NCBI GenBank assembly: GCA_029718625.1
Contig: CM056380.1
Coordinates: forward strand, 18,447,923 to 18,511,922
Direction of reading: 5' to 3'
Source: Synaphobranchus kaupii
Lineage: Eukaryota; Chordata; Actinopteri; Anguilliformes; Synaphobranchidae
Length of the DNA: 64,000 nucleotides
Made by a program: the position numbers and the translations under genes. Positions 24,061 to 37,600 of the stretch are shown here, piece after piece. Below the pieces are notes generated by a model that ran no database searches, was not told where the DNA came from, and saw only the letters and a program-made list of their open reading frames with translations. Every line of letters begins with the position of its first letter. Position 1 is the first letter of the stretch.

Positions 24061-24913
24061 GAGTCCCTAACAGGGCAGTAAGATCTCTCCAAGGGTCAGA
24101 GTCCCTAACAGGGCAGTAAGATCTCTCCAAGGGTCAGAGTCCCTAACAGGGCAGTAAGATCTCTCCAAGGGTCAGAGTCCCTAACAGGGCAGTAAGATCT
24201 CTCCAAGGGTCAGAGTCCCTAACAGGGCAGTAAGATCTCTCCAAGGGTCAGAGTCCCTAACAGGGCAGTAAGATCTCTCCAAGGGTCAGAGTCCCTAACA
24301 GGGCAGTAAGATCTCTCCAAGGGTCAGAGTCCCTAACAGGGCCCTCTCCAAGGGTCAGAGTCCCTAACAGGGCAGTAAGATCTCTCCATGGGTCAGAGTC
24401 CCTAACAGGGCAGTAAGATCTCTCCATGGGTGAGAGTCCCTAACAGGGCAGTAAGATCTCTCCAAAGGTCAGAGTCCCTAACAGGGCAGTAAGATCTCTC
24501 CAAGGGTCAGAGTCCCTAACAGGGCAGTAAGATCTCTCCAAGGGTCAGAGTCCCTAACAGGGCAGTAAGATCTCTCCAAGGGTCAGAGTCCCTAACAGGG
24601 CAGTACGATCTCTCCAAGGGTCAGAGTCCCTAACAGGGCCCTCTCCAAGGGTCAGAGTCCCTAACAGGGCAGTAAGATCTCTCCATGGGTCAGAGTCCCT
24701 AACAGGGCAGTAAGATCTCTCCATGGGTGAGAGTCCCTAACAGGGCAGTAAGATCTCTCCATGGGTCAGAGTCCCTAACAGGGCAGTAAGATCTTTCCAA
24801 GGGTCAGTCTCTAACAGGGCAGTAAGATCTCTCCATGGGTCAGAGTCCCTAACAGGGGAGTAAGATCTCCCCAAGGGTCAGAGTCCCTAACAGGGCAGTA
24901 AGATCTCTCCATG

Positions 24914-27900
24914 GGTCAGAGTCCCTAACAGGGCAGTAAGATCTCTCCAAGGGTCAGAGTCCCTAACAGGGCAGTAAGATCTCTCCAAGGGTCAGAGTCC
25001 CTAACAGGGCAGTAAGATCTCTCCAAGGGTCAGAGTCCCTAACAGTGCAGTAAGATCTCTCCAAGGGTCAGAGTCCCTAACAGGGCCCTCTCCAAGGGTC
25101 AGAGTCCCTAACAGGGCAGTAAGATCTCTCCAAGGGTCAGAGTCCCTAACAGGGCAGTAAGATCTCTCCAAGGGTCAGAGTCCCTAACAGGGCAGTAAGA
25201 TCTCTCCAAGGGTCAGAGTCCCTAACAGGGCAGTAAGATCTCTCCATGGGTCAGAGTCCCTAACAGGGCAGTAAGATCTCTCCATGGGTGAGAGTCCCTA
25301 ACAGGGCAGTAAGATCTCTCCAAAGGTCAGAGTCCCTAACAGGGCAGTAAGATCTCTCCAAGGGTCAGAGTCCCTAACAGGGCAGTAAGATCTCTCCAAG
25401 GGTCAGAGTCCCTAACAGGGCAGTAAGATCTCTCCAAGGGTCAGAGTCCCTAACAGGGCAGTAAGATCTCTCCAAGGGTCAGAGTCCCTAACAGGGCCCT
25501 CTCCAAGGGTCAGAGTCCCTAACAGGGCAGTAAGATCTCTCCATGGGTCAGAGTCCCTAACAGGGCAGTAAGATCTCTCCATGGGTGAGAGTCCCTAACA
25601 GGGCAGTAAGATCTCTCCATGGGTCAGAGTCCCTAACAGGGCAGTAAGATCTTTCCAAGGGTCAGTCTCTAACAGGGCAGTAAGATCTCTCCATGGGTCA
25701 GAGTCCCTAACAGGGGAGTAAGATCTCCCCAAGGGTCAGAGTCCCTAACAGGGCAGTAAGATCTCTCCATGGGTCAGAGTCCCTAACAGGGGAGTAAGAT
25801 CTCTCCAAGGGTCAGAGTCCCTAACAGGGCAGTAAGATCTCTCCATGGGTCAGAGTCCCTAACAGGGAAGTAAGATCACTCCATGGGTCAGAGTCCCTAA
25901 CAGGGCAGTAAGATCTCTCCATGGGTCAGAGTCCCTAACAGGGCAGTAAGATCTCTCCAAGGGTCAGAGCCCCTGACAGGGCAGTAAGATCTCTCCAAGG
26001 GTCAGAGTCCCTAACAGGGCAGTAAGATCTCTCCATGGGTCAGAGTCCCTAACAGGGCAGTAAGATCTCTCCATGGGTCAGAGTCCCTAACAGGGCAGTA
26101 AGATCTTTCCAAGGGTCAGTCCCTAACAGGGCAGTAAGATCTCTCCAAAGGTCAGAGTCCCTAACAGGGCAGTAAGATCTCTCCATGGGTCAGAGTCCCT
26201 AACAGGGCAGTACGATCTTTCCAAGGGTCAGTCCCTAACAGGGCAGTAAGATCTCTCCAAGGGTCAGAGTCCCTAACAGGGCAGTAAGATCCCTCCAAGG
26301 GTCAGAGTCCCTAAAAGGGGAGTATGATCTCTCCAAGGGTCAGAGTCCCTAACTGGGCGGTAAGATCTCTCCAAGGGTCAGTCCCTAACAGGGCAGTAAG
26401 ATGTCTCCAAGGGTCAGAGTCCCTAACAGGGCAGTAAGATCTCTCCAAGGGTCAGAGTCCCTAACAGGGCAGTAAGATCTCTCCAAGGGTCAGAGTCCCT
26501 AACAGGGCAGTAAGATCTCTCCAAGGGTCAGAGTCCCTAACAGGGCAGTAAGATCTCTCCAAGGGTCAGAGTCCCTAACAGGGCAGTAAGATCTCTCCAA
26601 GGGTCAGAGTCCCTAACAGGGCAGTAAGATCTCTCCAAGGGTCAGAGTCCCTAACAGGGCCCTCTCCAAGGGTCAGAGTCCCTAACAGGGCAGTAAGATC
26701 TCTCCATGGGTCAGAGTCCCTAACAGGGCAGTAAGATCTCTCCATGGGTGAGAGTCCCTAACAGGGCAGTAAGATCTCTCCAAAGGTCAGAGTCCCTAAC
26801 AGGGCAGTAAGATCTCTCCAAGGGTCAGAGTCCCTAACAGGGCAGTAAGATCTCTCCAAGGGTCAGAGTCCCTAACAGGGCAGTAAGATCTCTCCAAGGG
26901 TCAGAGTCCCTAACAGGGCAGTAAGATCTCTCCAAGGGTCAGAGTCCCTAACAGGGCCCTCTCCAAGGGTCAGAGTCCCTAACAGGGCAGTAAGATCTCT
27001 CCATGGGTCAGAGTCCCTAACAGGGCAGTAAGATCTCTCCATGGGTGAGAGTCCCTAACAGGGCAGTAAGATCTCTCCATGGGTCAGAGTCCCTAACAGG
27101 GCAGTAAGATCTTTCCAAGGGTCAGTCTCTAACAGGGCAGTAAGATCTCTCCATGGGTCAGAGTCCCTAACAGGGGAGTAAGATCTCCCCAAGGGTCAGA
27201 GTCCCTAACAGGGCAGTAAGATCTCTCCATGGGTCAGAGTCCCTAACAGGGCAGTAAGATCTCTCCATGGGTCAGAGTCCCTAACAGGGGAGAAAGATCT
27301 CTCCAAGGGTCAGAGTCCCTAACAGGGCAGTAAGATCTCTCCATGGGTCAGAGTCCCTAACAGGGAAGTAAGATCACTCCATGGGTCAGAGTCCCTAACA
27401 GGGCAGTAAGATCTCTCCATGGGTCAGAGTCCCTAACAGGGCAGTAAGATCTCTCCAAGGGTCAGAGCCCCTGACAGGGCAGTAAGATCTCTCCAAGGGT
27501 CAGAGTCCCTAACAGGGCAGTAAGATATCTCCATGGGTCAGAGTCCCTAACAGGGCAGTAAGATCTCTCCATGGGTCAGAGTCCCTAACAGGGCAGTAAG
27601 ATCTTTCCAAGGGTCAGTCCCTAACAGGGCAGTAAGATCTCTCCAAAGGTCAGAGTCCCTAACAGGGCAGTAAGATCTCTCCATGGGTCAGAGTCCCTAA
27701 CAGGGCAGTAAGATCTTTCCAAGGGTCAGTCCCTAACAGGGCAGTAAGATCTCTCCAAGGGTCAGAGTCCCTAACAGGGCAGTAAGATCCCTCCAAGGGT
27801 CAGAGTCCCTAAAAGGGGAGTATGATCTCTCCAAGGGTCAGAGTCCCTAACTGGGCGGTAAGATCTCTCCAAGGGTCAGTCCCTAACAGGGCAGTAAGAT

Positions 27901-30900
27901 GTCTCCAAGGGTCAGAGCCCCTGACAGGGCAGTAAGATCTCTCCAAAGGTCAGTCCCTAACAGGGCAGTAAGATCTCTCCAAGGGTCAGAGTCCCTAACA
28001 GGGCAGTAAGATCTCTCCATGGGTCAGAGTCCCTAACAGGGCAATAAGATCTCTCCAAAGGTTAGAGCCCCTGACAGGGCAGTAAGATCTCTCCAAGTGT
28101 CAGAGTCCCTAACAGGGCAGTAAGATCTCTCCAAGGGTCAGAGCCCCTGACAGCACAGTAAGATCTTTCCAAGGGTCAGTCCCTAAAAGGGCAGTAAGAT
28201 CTCTCCAAGGGTCAGAGTCCCTAACAGGGCCCTCTCCATGGGTCAGAGTCCCTAACAGGGCAGTAAGATCTCTCCATGGGTCAGAGTCCCTAACAGGGCA
28301 GTAAGATCTCTCCATGAGTCACAGTCCCTAACAGGGCAGTAAGATCTCTCCATGGGTCAGAGTCCCTAACAGGGCAGTAAGATGTCTCCAAGGGTCTGAG
28401 CCCCTGACAGGGCAGTAAGATCTCTCCAAGGGCCAGTCCCTAACAGGGCAGTAAAATCTCTCCAAGGGCAGAGTCCCTAACAGGGCAGTAAGATCTCTCC
28501 AAGGGCCAGTTCCTAACAGGGCAGTAAGATCCCTCCAAGAGTCAGAGTCCCTAACAGGGCCCTCTCCAAGGGTCAGAGTCCCTAACAGGACAGTAAGATC
28601 TCTCCAAGGGTCAGAGTCCCTAACAGGGCAGTAAGATCTCTCCAAGGGTCAGAGTCCCTAACAGGGCAGTAAGATCTCTCCAAGGGTCAGAGTCCCTAAC
28701 AGGGCAGTAAGATCTCTGCATGGGTCAGAGTCCCTAACAGGGCAGTAAGATCTCTCCATGGGTCAGAGTCCCTAACAGGGGAGTAAGATCTCTCCAAGGG
28801 TCAGAGTCCCTAACAGGGCAGTAAGATCTCTCCAAGGCTCAGAGTCCCTAACAGGACAGTAAGATGTCTCCATGGGTCAGAGTCCCTAACAGGGCAGTAA
28901 GATCTTTCCAAGGGTCAGTCTCTAACAGGGCAGTAAGATCTCTCCATGGGTCAGAGTCCCTAACAGGGGAGTAAGATCTCTCCATGGGTCAGAGTCCCTA
29001 ACAGGGCAGTAAGATCTCTCCATGGGTCAGAGTCCCTAACAGGGAAGTAAGATCACTCCATGGGTCAGAGTCCCTAACAGGGCAGTAAGATCTCTCCATG
29101 GGTCAGAGTCCCTAACAGGGCAGTAAAATCTCTCCAAGGGTCAGAGCCCCTGACAGGGCAGTAAGATCTCTCCAAGGGTCAGAGTCCCTAACAGGGCAGT
29201 AAGATCTCTCCATGGGTCAGAGTCCCTAACAGGGCCCTCTCCAAGGGTCAGAGTCCCTAACAGGGCAGTAAGATCTCTCCATGGGTCAGAGTCCCTAACA
29301 GGGCAGTAAGATCTTTCCAAGGGTCAGTCCCTAACAGGGCAGTAAGATCTCTCCAAGGGTCAGAGTCCCTAACAGGGCAGTAAGATCCCTCCATGGGTCA
29401 GAGTCCCTAAAAGGGGAGTATGATCTCTCCAAGGGTCAGAGTCCCTAACTGGGCAGTAAGATCTCTCCATGGGTCAGAGTCCCTAACAGGGCAGTAAGAT
29501 CTCTCCATGGGTCAGAGTCCCTAACAGGGGAGTAAGATCTCTCCAAGGGTCAGAGTCCCTAACAGGGCAGTAAGATCTCTCCATGGGTCAGAGTCCCTAA
29601 CAGGGAAGTAAGATCTCTCCATGGGTCAGAGTCCCTGACAGGGCAATAAGATCTCTCCAAGGGTCAGAGCCCCTAACAGGGCAGTAAGATCTCTCCAAGG
29701 GTCAGAGCCCCTGACATGGCAGTAAGATCTCTCAAAGGGTCAGTCGCTAACAGGGCAGTAAGATCTCTCCAACGGTCAGAGTCCCTAACAGGGCAGTAAG
29801 ATCTCTCCAAGGGTCAGAGTCCCTAACAGGGCAGTAAGATCTCTCCAAGGGTCAGAGTCCCTAACAGGGCAGTAAGATCTCTCCAAGGGTCAGAGTCCCT
29901 AACAGTGCAGTAAGATCTCTCCAAGGGTCAGAGTCCCTAACAGGGCCCTCTCCAAGGGTCAGAGTCCCTAACAGGGCAGTAAGATCTCTCCAAGGGTCAG
30001 AGTCCCTAACAGGGCAGTAAGATCTCTCCAAGGGTCAGAGTCCCTAACAGGGCAGTAAGATCTCTCCAAGGGTCAGAGTCCCTAACAGGGCAGTAAGATC
30101 TCTCCATGGGTCAGAGTCCCTAACAGGGCAGTAAGATCTCTCCATGGGTGAGAGTCCCTAACAGGGCAGTAAGATCTCTCCAAAGGTCAGAGTCCCTAAC
30201 AGGGCAGTAAGATCTCTCCAAGGGTCAGAGTCCCTAACAGGGCAGTAAGATCTCTCCAAGGGTCAGAGTCCCTAACAGGGCAGTAAGATCTCTCCAAGGG
30301 TCAGAGTCCCTAACAGGGCAGTAAGATCTCTCCAAGGGTCAGAGTCCCTAACAGGGCCCTCTCCAAGGGTCAGAGTCCCTAACAGGGCAGTAAGATCTCT
30401 CCATGGGTCAGAGTCCCTAACAGGGCAGTAAGATCTCTCCATGGGTGAGAGTCCCTAACAGGGCAGTAAGATCTCTCCATGGGTCAGAGTCCCTAACAGG
30501 GCAGTAAGATCTTTCCAAGGGTCAGTCTCTAACAGGGCAGTAAGATCTCTCCATGGGTCAGAGTCCCTAACAGGGGAGTAAGATCTCCCCAAGGGTCAGA
30601 GTCCCTAACAGGGCAGTAAGATCTCTCCATGGGTCAGAGTCCCTAACAGGGGAGTAAGATCTCTCCAAGGGTCAGAGTCCCTAACAGGGCAGTAAGATCT
30701 CTCCATGGGTCAGAGTCCCTAACAGGGAAGTAAGATCACTCCATGGGTCAGAGTCCCTAACAGGGCAGTAAGATCTCTCCATGGGTCAGAGTCCCTAACA
30801 GGGCAGTAAGATCTCTCCAAGGGTCAGAGCCCCTGACAGGGCAGTAAGATCTCTCCAAGGGTCAGAGTCCCTAACAGGGCAGTAAGATCTCTCCATGGGT

Positions 30901-33900
30901 CAGAGTCCCTAACAGGGCAGTAAGATCTCTCCATGGGTCAGAGTCCCTAACAGGGCAGTAAGATCTTTCCAAGGGTCAGTCCCTAACAGGGCAGTAAGAT
31001 CTCTCCAAAGGTCAGAGTCCCTAACAGGGCAGTAAGATCTCTCCATGGGTCAGAGTCCCTAACAGGGCAGTACGATCTTTCCAAGGGTCAGTCCCTAACA
31101 GGGCAGTAAGATCTCTCCAAGGGTCAGAGTCCCTAACAGGGCAGTAAGATCCCTCCAAGGGTCAGAGTCCCTAAAAGGGGAGTATGATCTCTCCAAGGGT
31201 CAGAGTCCCTAACTGGGCGGTAAGATCTCTCCAAGGGTCAGTCCCTAACAGGGCAGTAAGATGTCTCCAAGGGTCAGAGTCCCTAACAGGGCAGTAAGAT
31301 CTCTCCAAGGGTCAGAGTCCCTAACAGGGCAGTAAGATCTCTCCAAGGGTCAGAGTCCCTAACAGGGCAGTAAGATCTCTCCAAGGGTCAGAGTCCCTAA
31401 CAGGGCAGTAAGATCTCTCCAAGGGTCAGAGTCCCTAACAGGGCAGTAAGATCTCTCCAAGGGTCAGAGTCCCTAACAGGGCAGTAAGATCTCTCCAAGG
31501 GTCAGAGTCCCTAACAGGGCCCTCTCCAAGGGTCAGAGTCCCTAACAGGGCAGTAAGATCTCTCCATGGGTCAGAGTCCCTAACAGGGCAGTAAGATCTC
31601 TCCATGGGTGAGAGTCCCTAACAGGGCAGTAAGATCTCTCCAAAGGTCAGAGTCCCTAACAGGGCAGTAAGATCTCTCCAAGGGTCAGAGTCCCTAACAG
31701 GGCAGTAAGATCTCTCCAAGGGTCAGAGTCCCTAACAGGGCAGTAAGATCTCTCCAAGGGTCAGAGTCCCTAACAGGGCAGTAAGATCTCTCCAAGGGTC
31801 AGAGTCCCTAACAGGGCCCTCTCCAAGGGTCAGAGTCCCTAACAGGGCAGTAAGATCTCTCCATGGGTCAGAGTCCCTAACAGGGCAGTAAGATCTCTCC
31901 ATGGGTGAGAGTCCCTAACAGGGCAGTAAGATCTCTCCATGGGTCAGAGTCCCTAACAGGGCAGTAAGATCTTTCCAAGGGTCAGTCTCTAACAGGGCAG
32001 TAAGATCTCTCCATGGGTCAGAGTCCCTAACAGGGGAGTAAGATCTCCCCAAGGGTCAGAGTCCCTAACAGGGCAGTAAGATCTCTCCATGGGTCAGAGT
32101 CCCTAACAGGGCAGTAAGATCTCTCCATGGGTCAGAGTCCCTAACAGGGGAGAAAGATCTCTCCAAGGGTCAGAGTCCCTAACAGGGCAGTAAGATCTCT
32201 CCATGGGTCAGAGTCCCTAACAGGGAAGTAAGATCACTCCATGGGTCAGAGTCCCTAACAGGGCAGTAAGATCTCTCCATGGGTCAGAGTCCCTAACAGG
32301 GCAGTAAGATCTCTCCAAGGGTCAGAGCCCCTGACAGGGCAGTAAGATCTCTCCAAGGGTCAGAGTCCCTAACAGGGCAGTAAGATATCTCCATGGGTCA
32401 GAGTCCCTAACAGGGCAGTAAGATCTCTCCATGGGTCAGAGTCCCTAACAGGGCAGTAAGATCTTTCCAAGGGTCAGTCCCTAACAGGGCAGTAAGATCT
32501 CTCCAAAGGTCAGAGTCCCTAACAGGGCAGTAAGATCTCTCCATGGGTCAGAGTCCCTAACAGGGCAGTAAGATCTTTCCAAGGGTCAGTCCCTAACAGG
32601 GCAGTAAGATCTCTCCAAGGGTCAGAGTCCCTAACAGGGCAGTAAGATCCCTCCAAGGGTCAGAGTCCCTAAAAGGGGAGTATGATCTCTCCAAGGGTCA
32701 GAGTCCCTAACTGGGCGGTAAGATCTCTCCAAGGGTCAGTCCCTAACAGGGCAGTAAGATGTCTCCAAGGGTCAGAGCCCCTGACAGGGCAGTAAGATCT
32801 CTCCAAAGGTCAGTCCCTAACAGGGCAGTAAGATCTCTCCAAGGGTCAGAGTCCCTAACAGGGCAGTAAGATCTCTCCATGGGTCAGAGTCCCTAACAGG
32901 GCAATAAGATCTCTCCAAAGGTTAGAGCCCCTGACAGGGCAGTAAGATCTCTCCAAGTGTCAGAGTCCCTAACAGGGCAGTAAGATCTCTCCAAGGGTCA
33001 GAGCCCCTGACAGCACAGTAAGATCTTTCCAAGGGTCAGTCCCTAAAAGGGCAGTAAGATCTCTCCAAGGGTCAGAGTCCCTAACAGGGCCCTCTCCATG
33101 GGTCAGAGTCCCTAACAGGGCAGTAAGATCTCTCCATGGGTCAGAGTCCCTAACAGGGCAGTAAGATCTCTCCATGAGTCACAGTCCCTAACAGGGCAGT
33201 AAGATCTCTCCATGGGTCAGAGTCCCTAACAGGGCAGTAAGATGTCTCCAAGGGTCTGAGCCCCTGACAGGGCAGTAAGATCTCTCCAAGGGCCAGTCCC
33301 TAACAGGGCAGTAAAATCTCTCCAAGGGCAGAGTCCCTAACAGGGCAGTAAGATCTCTCCAAGGGCCAGTTCCTAACAGGGCAGTAAGATCCCTCCAAGA
33401 GTCAGAGTCCCTAACAGGGCCCTCTCCAAGGGTCAGAGTCCCTAACAGGACAGTAAGATCTCTCCAAGGGTCAGAGTCCCTAACAGGGCAGTAAGATCTC
33501 TCCAAGGGTCAGAGTCCCTAACAGGGCAGTAAGATCTCTCCAAGGGTCAGAGTCCCTAACAGGGCAGTAAGATCTCTGCATGGGTCAGAGTCCCTAACAG
33601 GGCAGTAAGATCTCTCCATGGGTCAGAGTCCCTAACAGGGGAGTAAGATCTCTCCAAGGGTCAGAGTCCCTAACAGGGCAGTAAGATCTCTCCAAGGCTC
33701 AGAGTCCCTAACAGGACAGTAAGATGTCTCCATGGGTCAGAGTCCCTAACAGGGCAGTAAGATCTTTCCAAGGGTCAGTCTCTAACAGGGCAGTAAGATC
33801 TCTCCATGGGTCAGAGTCCCTAACAGGGGAGTAAGATCTCTCCATGGGTCAGAGTCCCTAACAGGGCAGTAAGATCTCTCCATGGGTCAGAGTCCCTAAC

Positions 33901-34650
33901 AGGGAAGTAAGATCACTCCATGGGTCAGAGTCCCTAACAGGGCAGTAAGATCTCTCCATGGGTCAGAGTCCCTAACAGGGCAGTAAAATCTCTCCAAGGG
34001 TCAGAGCCCCTGACAGGGCAGTAAGATCTCTCCAAGGGTCAGAGTCCCTAACAGGGCAGTAAGATCTCTCCATGGGTCAGAGTCCCTAACAGGGCCCTCT
34101 CCAAGGGTCAGAGTCCCTAACAGGGCAGTAAGATCTCTCCATGGGTCAGAGTCCCTAACAGGGCAGTAAGATCTTTCCAAGGGTCAGTCCCTAACAGGGC
34201 AGTAAGATCTCTCCAAGGGTCAGAGTCCCTAACAGGGCAGTAAGATCCCTCCATGGGTCAGAGTCCCTAAAAGGGGAGTATGATCTCTCCAAGGGTCAGA
34301 GTCCCTAACTGGGCAGTAAGATCTCTCCATGGGTCAGAGTCCCTAACAGGGCAGTAAGATCTCTCCATGGGTCAGAGTCCCTAACAGGGGAGTAAGATCT
34401 CTCCAAGGGTCAGAGTCCCTAACAGGGCAGTAAGATCTCTCCATGGGTCAGAGTCCCTAACAGGGAAGTAAGATCTCTCCATGGGTCAGAGTCCCTGACA
34501 GGGCAATAAGATCTCTCCAAGGGTCAGAGCCCCTAACAGGGCAGTAAGATCTCTCCAAGGGTCAGAGCCCCTGACATGGCAGTAAGATCTCTCAAAGGGT
34601 CAGTCGCTAACAGGGCAGTAAGATCTCTCCAACGGTCAGAGTCCCTAACA
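24914..34650. repeat. 4,860-bp direct tandem duplication within the satellite
   Basis: Bases 24914-29790 match 29774-34650 with a constant offset of 4,860 bp. Every line I compared, including ones carrying rare variants (AACAGTGCAG, TACGATCTTT, ATCTCTGCATGGG, CTAAAAGGGGAGTATG), was identical. Identity breaks at 24913 and 34651. Inside each copy is a shorter repeat of 1,460 bp (1,498 bp after a one-monomer insertion), seen with CAAAGGTCAG at 25321 and 26781. Confidence 0.9.
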
Positions 34651-37600
34651 AGGCAGTAAGATCCGTCCAAGGGTCAGAGTCCCTAACAGGGCCCTCTCCA
34701 AGGGTCAGAGTCCCTAACAGGGGAGTAAGATCTCTCCATGGGTCAGAGTCCCTAACAGGGCAGTAAGATCCCACCAAGGGTCAGAGTCCCTAACAGGGCA
34801 GTAAGATCTCTCCATGGGTCAGAGTCCCGAACAGGGCAGTAAGATCTGTCCATGGGTCAGAGTCCCTAACAGGGAAGTAAGATCTCTCCAAGGGTCAGAG
34901 TCCCTAACAGGGCAGTAAGATATCTCCATGGGTCAGAGACCCGAACTGGGCAGTAAGATATCTCCATGGGTCAGAGTCCCTAACAGGGAAGTAAGATCTC
35001 TCCACGGGTCAGAGTCCCTAACAGGGCAGTAAGATCTCTCCATGAGTCACAGTCCCTAACAGGGCAGTAAGATCTCTCCATGGGTCAGAGTCCCAAACAG
35101 GGCAGTAAGATGTTTCCAAGGGTCAGAGCCCCTGACAGGGCGGTAAGATCTCTCCAAGGGTCAGTCCCTAACAGGGCAGTAAGATGTCTCCACGGGTCAG
35201 AGCCCCTGACAGGGCAGTAAGATCTCTCCAAAGGTCAGTCCCTAACAGGGCAGTAAGATCTCTCCAAGGGTCAGAGTCCCTGACAGGGCAATAAGATCTC
35301 TCCAAAGGTTAGAGCCCCTGACAGGGCAGTAAGATCTCTCCAAGTGTCAGAGTCCCTAACAGGGCAGTAAGATCTCTCCAAGGGTCAGAGTCCCTGACAG
35401 GGCAGTAAGATGTCTCCAAGGGTCTGAGCCCCTGACAGGGCAGTAAGATCTCTCCAAGGGCCAGTCCCTAACAGGGCAGTAAAATCTCTCCAAGGGCAGA
35501 GTCCCTAACAGGGCAGTAAGATCTCTCCAAGGGCCAGTTCCTAACAAGGCAGTAAGATCCCTCCAAGAGTCAGAGTCCCTAACAGGGCCCTCTCCAAGGG
35601 TCAGAGTCCCTAACAGGGCAGTAAGATCTCTCCATGGGTCAGAGTCCCTAACAGGGCAATAAGATCTCTCCATGGGTCAGAGTCCCTAACAGGGCAGTAA
35701 GATCTGTCCATGAGTCACAGTCCCTAACAGGGCAGTAAGATCTCTCCAAGGGTCAGAGCCCCTGACAGGACAGTAAGATCTCTCCAAGGGTCAGTCCCTA
35801 ACAGGGCAGTAAGATCTCTCCAAGGGTCAGAGTCCCAAACAGGGCAGTAAGATCTCTCCAAGGGTCAGAGTCCCTAACAGGGCAGTAAGATCTCTCCAAG
35901 GGTCAGTCCCTAACAGGGCAGTAAGATCTCTCCAAGGGTCAGAGTCCCAAACAGGGCAGTAAGATCTCTCCAAGGGTCAGAGTCCCTAACAGGGCAGTAA
36001 GATCTCTCCAAGGGTCAGAGTCCCTAACAGGGCCCTCTCCATGGGTCAGAGTCCCTAACAGGGCAGTAAGATCTCTCCATGGGTCAGAGTCCCTAACAGG
36101 GCAGTAAGATCTGTCCAAGGGTCAGAGTCCCTAACAGGGCAGTAAGATCCCTCCAAGGGTCAGAGTCCCTAACAGGGCAGTAAGATCTCTCCATGGGTCA
36201 GAGTCCCTAACAGGGCAGTAAGATCTCTCCATGGGTCAGAGTCCCTAACAGGGCAGTAAGATCTCTCCAAGGGTCAGAGCCCCTGACAGGGCAGTAAGAT
36301 CTCTCCAAGGTTCAGTCCCTAACAGGACAGTAAGATCTCTCCAGGGGTCAGAGTCCCTAACAGGGCAGAGATCCTTCCAAGGGTCAGAGTCCCTAACAGG
36401 GCAGTAAGATCCTTCCAAGGGTCAGAGTCCCTAACAGGGCCCTCTCCAAGGGTCAGAGTCCCTAACAGGGCAGTAAGATCTCTCCATGGGACAGATTCCC
36501 TAACAGGGCAGTAAGATCTCTCCATGGGTCAGAGTCCCTAACAGGGCAGTACGATCTCTCCATGGGTCAGAGTCCCTAACAGGGCAGTAAGATCTCTCCA
36601 TGGGTCAGAGTCCCTAACAGGGCAGTAAGATCTCTCCATGGGTCAGAGTCCCTAACAGGGCAGTAAGATCTCTCCAGGGGTCAGAGTCCCTAACAGGGCA
36701 GTAAGATCTCTCCAGGGGTCAGAGTCCCTAACAGGGCAGTAAGATCCTTCCAAGGGTCAGAGTCCCTAACAGGGCAGTAAGATCTCTCCAGGGGTCAGAG
36801 TCCCTAATAGGGCAGTAAGATCCTTCCAAGGGTCAGAGTCCCTAACAGGGCCCTCTCCATGGGTCAGAGTCCCTAACAGGGCAGTAAGATCTCTCCATGG
36901 GTCAGAGTCCCTAACAGGGCAGTAAGATCTCTCCATGGGTCAGAGTCCCTAACAGGGCAGTAAGATCTCTCCAAGGGTCAGAGCCCCTGACAGGGCAGTA
37001 AGATCTCTCCAAGGTTCAGTCCCTAACAGGACAGTAAGATCTCTCCAAGGGTCAGAGTCCCTAACAGGGCAGTAAGATCTCTCCAGGGGTCAGAGTCCCT
37101 AACAGGGCAGAGATCCTTCCAAGGGTCAGAGTCCCTAACAGGGCAGTAAGATCCTTCCAAGGGTCAGAGTCCCTAACAGGGCAGTAAGATCTCTCCATGG
37201 GACAGATTCCCTAACAGGGCAGTAAGATATCTCCAAGGGTCAGAGTCCCTAACAGGGCAGTAAGATCTCTCCATGGGTCAGAGTCCCTAACAAGGCAGAG
37301 ATCCTTCCAAGGGTCAGAGTCCCTAACAGGGCAGTAAGATCCTTCCAAGGGTCAGAGTCCCTAACAGGGCCCTCTCCAAGGGTCAGAGTCCCTAACAGGG
37401 CAGTAAGATCTCTCCATGGGTCAGAGTCCCTAACAGGGCAGTAAGATCTCTCCAAGGGTCAGAGTCCCTAACAGGGCAGTAAGATCTCTCCAGGGGTCAG
37501 AGTCCCTAACAGGGCAGTAAGATTTCTCCAGGGGTCAGAGTCCCTAACAGGGCAGTAAGATCTCTCCAGGGGTCAGAGCCCCTGACAGGGCAGTAAGATC

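Noticed and set aside
28109..37455. Minus-strand open frames of 68-105 aa with CPVRDSDPWRDLT-like repeats
   Set aside because: Read through the 38-bp satellite. The unit is not a multiple of three and the frames exist only where 31-bp or 36-bp variants shift phase. Identical frames recur because of the 4,860-bp duplication.
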